From: an uncultured Clostridia bacterium
Lineage (GTDB): Bacteria; Bacillota; Clostridia; Christensenellales; Aristaeellaceae
Assembly: GCA_947596085.1 (NCBI GenBank)
Contig: CANQEW010000015.1
Location: 1 to 50,200 of the forward strand
Reading direction: 5' to 3'
DNA: 50,200 bases
In this document: positions 16,632 through 23,611 of the stretch, piece by piece
How the letters are laid out: every line of letters begins with the position of its first letter
Position numbering within the stretch: position 1 is the first letter of the stretch
Notes under the pieces: generated by a model
Database searches by the model: none
Told to the model about the DNA's origin: nothing
Seen by the model: the letters and a program-made list of their open reading frames with translations, nothing else
Program-made: the position numbers and the translations under genes

Positions 16632-16660
16632 TTGAAAATATGGAACATCCATGTTATTAT
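16632..16660 (+). promoter_or_regulatory. RrF2 gene promoter with internal palindrome
   Basis: TTGAAA (16632-16637), 17 bases, TATTAT (16655-16660). The spacer holds the inverted repeat ATGGA-ACA-TCCAT (16640-16652), overlapping ACATCCATGT (16645-16654). That ten-base word recurs at 37502 beside the second RrF2 gene. Autoregulation is inferred. Confidence 0.65.
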
Positions 16661-16681
16661 AGTCGCAGGGGGGATACAGAG

Positions 16682-17101
16682 ATGAAAATATCTACCAAGG
16701 GGCGCTACGCGCTTCGGATGATGCTGGACATCGCCCAGAACCAGGGCGACGGCTTCGTCACGCTGAAGGACGTGGCGCAGCGCCAGGACATATCCAAGAA
16801 ATACCTCGAGCAGATCGCCCTGCAGCTGAGCCAGACCAACGCCCTGCGCGCCGTGCGCGGCCATCAGGGTGGCTATCGCCTGACGAAGGAGCCTTCCGGC
16901 TACACAGCCCTGGACGTGCTGCGCATCGCCGAGGGGTCGCTCGCGCCCGTGGCGTGCCTGGAGCAGCAGCCGAACCTCTGCGGACGCTGCGACGGCTGCC
17001 TGACGCTCCCGCTGTGGCAGGGGCTCAACCGCGTGGTGGAGAACTACCTCGACTCCGTCACGCTTCAGGATATACTGGACGGCCTGTCGCCCGAATTGTA
17101 A
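16682..17101 (+). CDS. RrF2/IscR-family regulator
   Basis: Transcription factor of 139 residues. The winged helix-turn-helix occupies about residues 1-70 (MKISTKGRYALRMMLDIA, then ISKKYLEQI). Four cysteines near the C-terminus (92, 100, 103, 106) could bind an iron-sulfur cluster, as the three in IscR do. The start at 16682 has a G-rich site upstream; earlier in-frame starts lie in the promoter. Such regulators usually precede iscS and iscU; here neither is present, and larE (divergent) and ttcA (convergent) are the neighbours. Its last 37 bases overlap the 3' end of ttcA on the other strand. Confidence 0.9.
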   Translation: MKISTKGRYALRMMLDIAQNQGDGFVTLKDVAQRQDISKKYLEQIALQLSQTNALRAVRGHQGGYRLTKEPSGYTALDVLRIAEGSLAPVACLEQQPNLCGRCDGCLTLPLWQGLNRVVENYLDSVTLQDILDGLSPEL

Positions 17102-17928
17102 TTCTCCAGGAAGGAGTGCTCCCGCCCCCGGTACTTGTAGCCCACCATGGTATCCAGGCATACGGCGTGGATGCTGTGGAAGATGCTCTTTTCGATGTCC
17201 GGATTGTCGCGCCTTAAGCGTCTGAGCAGCTCCTTGACCTCCTGCCGCTTGGACGTGCCCGTGCCGTCGCCCGAGGCGTTCTGCTCGGTGAAGCGGCAGG
17301 CGCACTGTATAAATTCCAGCCCGTTGTAGCGCACCCAGGAGAGGATATCCTCCTCGTGCACGCAGTAGAGCGGGCGGATCAGCTCCATGCCTTCGAAGTT
17401 TGTGCTGTGCAGCTTCGGGGGCATCGCTTGCAGCTGGGAGCCGAAGAACATGCCCAGCAGCGTAGTCTCGATCACGTCGTTGAAGTGGTGGCCCAGCGCG
17501 ATCTTGTTGCAGCCCAGCGCCCGGGCGCGGCTGTACAGATGTCCCCGGCGCATCCGGGCGCAGAGGTAGCAGGGATTCTTCTCGCTGCCGTTCGCCACAT
17601 CAAAGATATTCGTCTCAAAGAACTCCACCGGCACGCGCAGCAACGCCGCGTTTTGCTCGATTCGCGCGCGGTTGGCCGGGCTGTAACCCGGATCCATCAC
17701 CAGAAACCGCTGTTCGAAGGGAACCTCGCTGTGGCGCTGTAGCTCCTGCATGAGCTTCGCCAGCAGCATCGAATCCTTGCCGCCGGAGACGCACACGGCG
17801 ATCCGGTCGCCCTCGGCGATCAATTCATATCGCTTCACCGCGGCGATGAAGGGGTTCCAGAGCTCCTTGCGATACTTGCGGATGATGCTCCGCTCGATCA
17901 GCTGATGGGGTTCCAGCGTCCTTCCCAT
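17065..17928 (-). CDS. TtcA-family tRNA 2-thiocytidine synthetase-like protein
   Basis: PP-loop tRNA sulfurtransferase of about 287 residues. The SGGKDSM ATP motif is in the first third. CYLCARMRRG is the CXXC motif of TtcA, and GHHFNDVIETTLLG is also conserved. A later CACRF supplies further Cys for a cluster. TtcA thiolates C32 of some tRNAs, using an iron-sulfur cluster. I favour ATG at 17928, which sits seven bases after AGGGGGG; ATG at 17934 is too close to that site. It follows mnmA directly and ends convergently with the RrF2 gene. Exact tRNA target is inferred from the family. Confidence 0.85.
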   Translation of the reverse strand: MGRTLEPHQLIERSIIRKYRKELWNPFIAAVKRYELIAEGDRIAVCVSGGKDSMLLAKLMQELQRHSEVPFEQRFLVMDPGYSPANRARIEQNAALLRVPVEFFETNIFDVANGSEKNPCYLCARMRRGHLYSRARALGCNKIALGHHFNDVIETTLLGMFFGSQLQAMPPKLHSTNFEGMELIRPLYCVHEEDILSWVRYNGLEFIQCACRFTEQNASGDGTGTSKRQEVKELLRRLRRDNPDIEKSIFHSIHAVCLDTMVGYKYRGREHSFLENYNSGDRPSSIS

Positions 17929-17942
17929 GCCCATTCCCCCCT

Positions 17943-19028
17943 TCACGCTTCCATGCCGCCCGCGCCGCCGGGCACGTCCACGATCGTGCCGCCGCCGACC
18001 ACGACGTCGCCCTCGTAGAAAGCGCAGGTCTGCCCCGGCGCGATGGCCCGCTGCGGCTCGTCAAACTCCACGCGCGCGCGGCCCTCGCCCGCCGGGCGCA
18101 CGTTTGCCCACTGCTCCGCCTGCCGGTAGCGCGTCTTCGCCTTCAAGCGCAGCGGCGCGTCCAGCTGCTCGATGGCAATCCAATTCAGATCCTCCACATA
18201 GAACAGCTTCGTATACAGCGCCGCGTCCGGGCCCACGGTGACGCTGTTGTTCGCCATGTCCTTGCGGCAGACGTACACCGGCTCCCCCATCGCCAAGCCC
18301 AGCCCCTTGCGCTGGCCCGGCGTGTAGCGCACCGCGCCGCGGTGGCGGCCGACAACCCTGCCGCTCAGATCCAAATAGTCGCCCTCCGGATACGCTTTGC
18401 CCGTGTAGCGCTCCAGAAATGCGGCGTAATCGCCGCCGGGCACAAAGCAAATATCCTGGCTGTCGCGCCGGCGCGCGCTGGACAGGCCCAGTTCCGCCGC
18501 CAGCGCGCGCGTCCGCGCCTTGTCCATCTCCCCCAGCGGAAAGCGCGCGCGAGCGAGCTGCTCCTGCGTCAGCATGCAGAGCACATAGCTCTGGTCCTTG
18601 CTCGCGTCCAGCGCCTTGCGCAGCAGCATACGGCCGCTCACCTTGTCCCGCTCCACGCGGGCGTAGTGGCCCGTGGCCACGCAGTCCATCCCCCGCTCCA
18701 GTGCCGCCTGGAGCAGCGCTCCGAACTTCAGGCGGCGATTGCAGTCGATGCAGGGATTCGGGATGCCGCCCGCCTCGTACACGCGCACAAACTTGTCAAC
18801 GACCTCCCGCCGAAACTCCCCGGCGCAGTCGATCACCTCGAAGGGGATGCCCAGCCGGCCGGCCGCCTGCGCCGCGTCCTCCACGTCGCGACGAAAGCTC
18901 TCCTCGCTAGCGTCCCCGCCGCGCAGCCGCAGGATCGCGCCCCGGCAGTCATAGCCGCGCTCCTTCATCAAATAAGCGGTGACAGAGCTGTCCACTCCGC
19001 CGCTCATGGCGATCAGCGCGCCGCTCAT
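17943..19028 (-). CDS. mnmA: tRNA-specific 2-thiouridylase MnmA
   Basis: MnmA of 361 residues. It makes 2-thiouridine at position 34 of tRNA-Lys, -Glu and -Gln, taking sulfur from a cysteine desulfurase relay. The PP-loop SGGVDSS is at 9-15. NPCIDCNRRLKF places Cys96 at the usual catalytic position, and SQDICFVPGG gives the second catalytic Cys194. The C-terminal beta-barrel is complete. It starts in a four-base ATGA overlap with tcdA and is followed closely by the ttcA-like gene, forming a three-gene tRNA-modification operon. No cysteine desulfurase gene is beside it. Confidence 0.95.
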   Translation of the reverse strand: MSGALIAMSGGVDSSVTAYLMKERGYDCRGAILRLRGGDASEESFRRDVEDAAQAAGRLGIPFEVIDCAGEFRREVVDKFVRVYEAGGIPNPCIDCNRRLKFGALLQAALERGMDCVATGHYARVERDKVSGRMLLRKALDASKDQSYVLCMLTQEQLARARFPLGEMDKARTRALAAELGLSSARRRDSQDICFVPGGDYAAFLERYTGKAYPEGDYLDLSGRVVGRHRGAVRYTPGQRKGLGLAMGEPVYVCRKDMANNSVTVGPDAALYTKLFYVEDLNWIAIEQLDAPLRLKAKTRYRQAEQWANVRPAGEGRARVEFDEPQRAIAPGQTCAFYEGDVVVGGGTIVDVPGGAGGMEA

Positions 19029-19741
19029 GCTCCGCTCACCCCCGCGATGTCCTTCACGGCCTCCCCCGCCAGAATCAGCCCCATCACCGGCGGCACGAAA
19101 GCCACGCTGCCGGGCGTCGAGCGCCGCGCATACTCCCCGCCGGCCTCGCCCAGCGGCGTTCGCGGCGGCTCGGTCGAGTAGACCACCTTCAACCGCTCCA
19201 CGCCCCGCCTGCGCAGCTCCCGGCGCATCACCCGGGCCAGCGGATCGACACTGGTTTCGTAGATGTCCGCCACGCGGAAGCGCGTGGGATCGAGCTTATT
19301 GCCCGCACCCAGCGCGCAGATCTCCGGCACGCCCAGCGCGGCGCAGCGCGCGGCCAGCTCCAGCTTCGCCGCCACCGTATCCACCGCGTCGATCACGTAA
19401 TCGTACAGTGAAAGGTCCACCTGATCCGCGCACTCCGGCAGGTAGAGCAGCCGGCGCGCCTCAAACTTCACCGCCGGGTTGATCGAGCGCATGCGCTCCG
19501 CCGCGACGTCCACCTTATACCGCCCGACGGTCTCGTGCGTGGCGATGATCTGGCGATTGATGTTCGACAGCGCCACGCGGTCGCCATCGAACGCGTCCAC
19601 CGCACCCACGCCGGAGCGCACCAGCGCCTCCAGCGCGTATCCGCCCACGCCGCCGATTCCGAACACGGCCACCCGCACCGCGCCCAGCCGCGCGATCGCC
19701 GCGTCACCGAGCAGCAGGCGCGCCCTCGCAAACTGATCCAT
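19025..19741 (-). CDS. tcdA: tRNA threonylcarbamoyladenosine dehydratase (TcdA/CsdL-like)
   Basis: E1/ThiF-fold protein of 238 residues. TcdA converts t6A37 of tRNA to cyclic t6A, using ATP. The nucleotide loop G-I-GGVG is at 28-34, followed by SNINRQIIA and D-VDTV-AK. The protein ends MGLILAGEAVKDIAG, as usual in the family. The start at 19741 is fixed by GGGAGG four bases upstream; the longer open frame runs through a terminator. That terminator sits only about 24 bases before the gene, too close for a promoter between them, so transcripts must read through it. Confidence 0.9.
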   Translation of the reverse strand: MDQFARARLLLGDAAIARLGAVRVAVFGIGGVGGYALEALVRSGVGAVDAFDGDRVALSNINRQIIATHETVGRYKVDVAAERMRSINPAVKFEARRLLYLPECADQVDLSLYDYVIDAVDTVAAKLELAARCAALGVPEICALGAGNKLDPTRFRVADIYETSVDPLARVMRRELRRRGVERLKVVYSTEPPRTPLGEAGGEYARRSTPGSVAFVPPVMGLILAGEAVKDIAGVSGA

Positions 19742-19765
19742 GCGTCCTCCCATAAATTTCCATAC

Positions 19766-19796
19766 AAAAAACTCGCGGCACCGACCGTGCCGCGAG
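19766..19796 (-). terminator. Intrinsic terminator directly before tcdA
   Basis: CTCGCGGCAC (19772-19781) pairs with GTGCCGCGAG (19787-19796), and six U follow on the minus strand (19766-19771). It lies 24 bases before tcdA. It is probably the original terminator of tRNA-Ala, now separated from that gene by the IS, and the tcdA operon depends on read-through. Confidence 0.85.
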
Positions 19797-19883
19797 ATCT
19801 GGTCAATCTGTCTGAAAACAGACACTACCACCGCATACAAAGGATTCTCCCAGAGCACTACTGTGTTAACCGCCCATACTATA

Positions 19884-19912
19884 AGGATAAGGGGAATTTC
19901 TTCGTTTGTCAA
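19884..19912 (-). promoter_or_regulatory. Outward promoter in the IS left end
   Basis: TTGACA (19907-19912), 17 bases, TATCCT (19884-19889) on the minus strand, pointing out of the IS toward tcdA-mnmA-ttcA through the terminator at 19766-19796. Confidence 0.55.
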
Positions 19913-20018
19913 CATCTAAAAATGATGAGGACATGCAAAAAACCAAAAGGATATTCGCATCCCATGTCGAAATTGTATTGTAAGTCATATTCAATGAGAG
20001 ATCACGGAGGACATGGGA

Positions 20019-21722
20019 ATGTTTATCGAAGGGATGAGCCGGGAGCAAAGTATGCTGTGTCCACCGAGCTTGGATGAAATGATTCCGGAGAATCATATGG
20101 TTCGCGTCATAGATGCCTTTGTAGATGGACTGAACCTGGTCGCGCTCGGCTTTCGCAAATCCATAACCGCGCACACGGGACGCCGGCCCTACAACCCCGC
20201 GGATCTATTAAAGCTCTATCTATACGGCTACGTCAACCGGATTCGGTCGTCCCGCGCGTTGCAGCGGGAATGCGGGCGAAACCTTGAGGTGATGTGGCTC
20301 ATGAATTCTCTGATTCCCGACTTTCGCACCATCGCAGATTTCCGCGCCTTTAACGCGCGTCCGCTTCGCCGCGCCTTCAGAGCATTCATTTCCATTCTGC
20401 GCGACGTGAATCTCATCGGCGACGAGCTCACCGTTGATGGAACGAAGATTCGCGCCAACAACAGCATCAAGAAATCCTTTACCCCAGAAATCACCGCAAA
20501 GAAACTCGCACACATCGAAAATCAAATCCGCCAGTTTGAGGAGTATCTCTCCGTGGTCGCGGAAAACGACACGAGCGATAACGCCACATGTTTGGACATT
20601 CCCGTATCCAAAATCCCAGAGAAACTGACAGAACTAAAGGCACGCGCCGCGAAGTATCGGGACTTTCAGGATCGCTTTGCCAAGGGAGAGACGCAGATTC
20701 TCGAAACCGACCCGGATTGCCGAACGCTTCACTCCAAGGATGGCCTGCATCCCGCCTACAACATCCAGACCGTCACCGATACCCAAAATCATTTTATCAC
20801 CAGCTTCGAGACGACAAACGCAAACACGGATCAGGGTTTGCTGTGTAAGATGGGGAAGGCCGTCCAGAGGGAACTGAAGCGCGGATGTGTCCATCTCATT
20901 GCAGATAAAGGATACGAGAGCCGCGCCGATATTGAGCAATGCCTGATGAACGGCATCATCCCGGATGTCGGTTTCAAGTATGACCGGGACGAGCGCGTAT
21001 TCAATCTTCCCTACATCGAAAGGGAGATTTCGCCCAAAGTGAAGGCGTCCTGTGCGCCGAAGGACATCCGCGCCTGCCTTCATGCGGGCGTTCTGCCAGA
21101 TTGCTATGCGGGTACGAATATTGCCGTTGAACTTCAGCACCGCTCTCAACCCAGCTGCTTCATTCGCCATCCGGACGGCTCCGTCACCTGTCCGATGGGG
21201 CGGGAATTCTTCAAGCTGCGGGATCGGAAAAACGGCAGCATCTACGGCAGCCGGGAGGCCTGCAGAACCTGTCCCAACCGCTGTACCGATTCGACAGACA
21301 CAAAAACCGTATCCTTCGGCTACGACACAAACGTCGTCCCCGTGCTCGTATACGGTTCCTCAAAATATCCGCCCCAGCAGATTCCGCCGGACGCGCGCAT
21401 CAGCCCAAATAACCACTCCCTTTGCAGAAAAGACCACGCAGCCAGCAAGGTCAAGCTCACGATCAAGCGCGACATTCCACGACAACAGATCCGAAAGGAG
21501 ACGGCGGAGCATCCATTCGGCACAATAAAGTGGTATGATGGCGCGTATTACTTTCTGTGCCGGGGGAAGGAGAAGGTCTCCGCCGAGATCGCGTTGAGCT
21601 ACCTGGCTTACGATTTGAGGAGAGCAGTGAATCTTACCACTCCAAAAGCCGGACCGGGAGACAAAGTTCCGGGCATTCTTATGCTCCTACGGCGCAGAAA
21701 GCGGGAAAAATACAGAAAATGA
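20019..21722 (+). CDS. IS1182-family DDE transposase
   Basis: Transposase of about 567 residues, complete. The N-terminal DUF772 region (RPYNPADLLKLYLYGYVN) is followed by the RNase H-like DDE core: D140 in TVDGTKIRANN, D296 in LIADKGYES, and E497 in TAEHPFGTIK. A Cys-rich insert (CRTCPNRC, about 415-423) lies between the last two. I chose ATG at 20019, eight bases after GGAGG; ATG at 20013 is too close to that site. All catalytic residues are present, so the element may still move. A terminator follows the gene. Confidence 0.93.
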   Translation: MFIEGMSREQSMLCPPSLDEMIPENHMVRVIDAFVDGLNLVALGFRKSITAHTGRRPYNPADLLKLYLYGYVNRIRSSRALQRECGRNLEVMWLMNSLIPDFRTIADFRAFNARPLRRAFRAFISILRDVNLIGDELTVDGTKIRANNSIKKSFTPEITAKKLAHIENQIRQFEEYLSVVAENDTSDNATCLDIPVSKIPEKLTELKARAAKYRDFQDRFAKGETQILETDPDCRTLHSKDGLHPAYNIQTVTDTQNHFITSFETTNANTDQGLLCKMGKAVQRELKRGCVHLIADKGYESRADIEQCLMNGIIPDVGFKYDRDERVFNLPYIEREISPKVKASCAPKDIRACLHAGVLPDCYAGTNIAVELQHRSQPSCFIRHPDGSVTCPMGREFFKLRDRKNGSIYGSREACRTCPNRCTDSTDTKTVSFGYDTNVVPVLVYGSSKYPPQQIPPDARISPNNHSLCRKDHAASKVKLTIKRDIPRQQIRKETAEHPFGTIKWYDGAYYFLCRGKEKVSAEIALSYLAYDLRRAVNLTTPKAGPGDKVPGILMLLRRRKREKYRK

Positions 21723-21748
21723 GGGGCGAAAATCCCCTCTTTTTCTTC
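21721..21748 (+). terminator. Transposase terminator
   Basis: GAGGGG (from 21721) pairs with CCCCTC around a CGAAAAT loop, followed by a U-run. It overlaps the transposase stop codon. Confidence 0.75.
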
Positions 21749-21777
21749 TTTCAAGGCTCAAATTTGTGCTGAATTGA

Positions 21778-21813
21778 TAAAAAACTTGTCTGAAAACTAG
21801 TGTTTTCAGACAA
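21778..21813 (-). terminator. Palindrome at the IS right end acting as tRNA-Ala terminator
   Basis: A perfect 12-bp stem (21786-21797 with 21802-21813) closed by four bases, with GTTTTTT next on the minus strand. It starts five bases after the tRNA-Ala 3' end. It shares TGTCTGAAAACA with the IS left end, so it is probably the IS terminus, now serving as terminator. Confidence 0.7.
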
Positions 21814-21817
21814 GGTG

Positions 21818-21894
21818 TGGTGGAGCATACGAGACTCGAACTCGTGACCTCTACACTGCCAGTGTAGCGCTCTAGCCAACTGAGCTAATGCCCC
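21818..21894 (-). tRNA. tRNA-Ala (GGC)
   Basis: tRNA of 77 bases with encoded CCA. The acceptor GGGGCAT pairs with ATGCTCC (one G-U). D arm is AGCTCAGTTGGCTAGAGC. The anticodon loop CTGGCAG on a TACAC/TGTAG-type stem gives GGC. T arm is CACGAGTTCGAGTCTCGTA-like. The promoter at 21920-21948 drives it. Confidence 0.95.
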
Positions 21895-21919
21895 ATGCGT
21901 TCGCTTTCGAACAGATAGG

Positions 21920-21948
21920 ATTATAACACAATCGACGGCGTTTGTAAA
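21920..21948 (-). promoter_or_regulatory. tRNA-Ala promoter
   Basis: TTTACA (21943-21948), 17 bases, TATAAT (21920-21925) on the minus strand. Confidence 0.8.
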
Positions 21949-22149
21949 GCCTTTTCTCGGTTTTTGGCATATAAATTTTTTTAAAAGAGAAATTCGGCGC
22001 CCGTTCGCACAAGAAATTTTCCCGTCCGCGTCTCCATTCGCGTTGCGGCCGGATCCGATGGCAAGGGGCCTCGGCTGCATCAACAGCGAACAGGGAATGC
22101 ACATTTTCCGTAGAATGTTCGTAAATAACGCCATAAATTACAATAATCC

Positions 22150-22178
22150 TTGACATGAGATTCATTTTCTGGTATAAA
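22150..22178 (+). promoter_or_regulatory. Promoter of the DUF3798 transporter operon
   Basis: TTGACA (22150-22155), 17 bases, TATAAA (22173-22178). The 200 bases before it, back to tRNA-Ala, show no other gene. Confidence 0.8.
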
Positions 22179-22235
22179 TATAAGAAAGCCGTGCTGGGAA
22201 GAATCAAGGCGCGGTAAAATAAAGGAGGAAAACCC

Positions 22236-23432
22236 ATGAAGAAACTGCTTTGTGCTCTGCTCGCAGTTGCGCTGGTCCTGTCGCTGGCCGTCGTCGCGTC
22301 GGCGGAAGGCGAAGCCAAGGATTACAAGATCGCGGTCGTGACCGGTACGATGTCCCAGTCGATCGACGAGCGCGCTTCCGCCATGATGCTGATGGACAAG
22401 TACGGCGAGGACGTCGTGCTGACCGCCACCTATCCTGACAACTTCGTCGAGGAGAAGGAGACCACCATCCAGTCCATCGTGCAGTTCGCCGATGATCCCG
22501 ACGTCAAGGCGATCGTCGTCTGCCAGGCCGTGCCCGGCGTCGCCGAGGCTTTCCGCCAGGTGAAGGAACGCCGCGATGACATCATCTGCCTCGCGGGCGA
22601 GAGCCAGGAAGATCCGGGCCTGATCATGGACGCCGCCGACGTGGTCGTCATGAACGACTTCGTCTCCCGTGGCTACCTGATCATCAAGACCGCCAAGGAC
22701 CTGGGTTGCGACACCTTCGTGCACATCTCCTTCCCGCGCCATCTGGGCATCGAGAGCCTTGCCCGCCGCCTGGCCGTCATGAAGGAAGCCGGCAAGGAGC
22801 TGGGCGTGACTATCGTTGAGGAGACCGCCGCCGACCCGACCTCCGACGTGGGCGTCACCGGTGCGCAGCAGTACATCCTCGAGCACGCGCCCGAATGGAT
22901 CGAGAAGTACGGCCCGAACTCCGCCTACTTCTGCACCAACGACGCGCACACCGCGCCGTTGCTCAAGATGCTGATGGAGCACGGCGGCTACTTCATCGAG
23001 GCTGACCTGCCCTCCCCGCTGATGGGCTATCCGGACGCGCTGGGCATCGAGTTTGGCGATGATGACCTGACCAACTATGAGTACCTGCTCGACACCGTCG
23101 AGAAGGCCATCGTGGAGAAGGGCGGCGCGGGCCGCTTCGGCACCTGGGCCTACTCCTACACCTACACGCTGACCGCCGGCCTGGCCGAGCACGCCATGAA
23201 CGTGATCGAGGGCAAGAGCGAGCTCACCGAGCTGGACGACATCACCGACGCGCTGGCCGTGTACTCCCCCAACGCCGATTGGAACGGCTCCTACTACACC
23301 GACGTCAACACCGGCGTGAAGGCTGAGAACTACATGATGATCTATCAGGATACCTACATCATGGGCGATCCCGGCCACTACATGAACAACGCCGAGGTGG
23401 AGATCCCCGAGAAGTACTACACCGTCAAGTAA
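22236..23432 (+). CDS. DUF3798 substrate-binding protein
   Basis: Exported protein of 398 residues. The signal peptide covers about residues 1-23 (Lys-Lys start, hydrophobic core, AxA site ASA). The mature part follows the type 1 periplasmic-binding fold of DUF3798 (YKIAVVTGTMSQSIDE, AEAFRQVKERRDDI, FCTNDAHTAPLLK, ending in E-YYTVK). The ligand is unknown. AAAGGAGG lies before the ATG. The gene heads an operon with a double ATPase and two BPD_transp_2 permeases, which strongly suggests it is the binding protein of that importer. There is no lipobox, so it must stay near the membrane some other way. Confidence 0.88.
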   Translation: MKKLLCALLAVALVLSLAVVASAEGEAKDYKIAVVTGTMSQSIDERASAMMLMDKYGEDVVLTATYPDNFVEEKETTIQSIVQFADDPDVKAIVVCQAVPGVAEAFRQVKERRDDIICLAGESQEDPGLIMDAADVVVMNDFVSRGYLIIKTAKDLGCDTFVHISFPRHLGIESLARRLAVMKEAGKELGVTIVEETAADPTSDVGVTGAQQYILEHAPEWIEKYGPNSAYFCTNDAHTAPLLKMLMEHGGYFIEADLPSPLMGYPDALGIEFGDDDLTNYEYLLDTVEKAIVEKGGAGRFGTWAYSYTYTLTAGLAEHAMNVIEGKSELTELDDITDALAVYSPNADWNGSYYTDVNTGVKAENYMMIYQDTYIMGDPGHYMNNAEVEIPEKYYTVK

Positions 23433-23459
23433 CTCAATCCTGAATCCCAACGTGAATTG

Positions 23460-23490
23460 CCGGGAGCGGCGCGCATGCCGCCGCTCCCGG
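23460..23490 (+). terminator. Hairpin after the DUF3798 gene, no U-run
   Basis: A perfect 12-bp stem (23460-23471 with 23479-23490) and seven-base loop, with no U-run. It probably stabilises the binding-protein mRNA or partly terminates, giving more binding protein than transporter. Confidence 0.55.
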
Positions 23491-23611
23491 AAGAACAGGC
23501 CGCGTGCCTGCCTTTGTCAACGATCTGAGGGGGTGGCTGACGCGCTCCCCCTCTCGCTTTTTATCCGGCAGCCCCGAGCGCGAAGGCGCGGGCAAAGAGA
23601 AAGAGACGAAC

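Larger units (their letters stand above)
19809..21812. mobile_element. IS1182-type insertion sequence
   Basis: A 2004-bp segment bounded by the inward-reading 12-base inverted repeat TGTCTGAAAACA (19809-19820 and, on the other strand, 21801-21812). It carries one intact DDE transposase. The right end is a 12-bp-stem palindrome (arms 21786-21797 and 21802-21813) followed inwards on the minus strand by a U-run. I see no target duplication, and the boundaries are read by eye. Removing it would place tRNA-Ala about 20 bases from the terminator at 19796. Confidence 0.7.

Noticed and set aside
19766-19912. A riboswitch or attenuator leader for tcdA between the promoter at 19884 and the terminator
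   Set aside because: The promoter and the first part of that leader lie inside the IS as bounded by its repeats, so a native leader regulator is unlikely; the terminator is better explained as that of tRNA-Ala.
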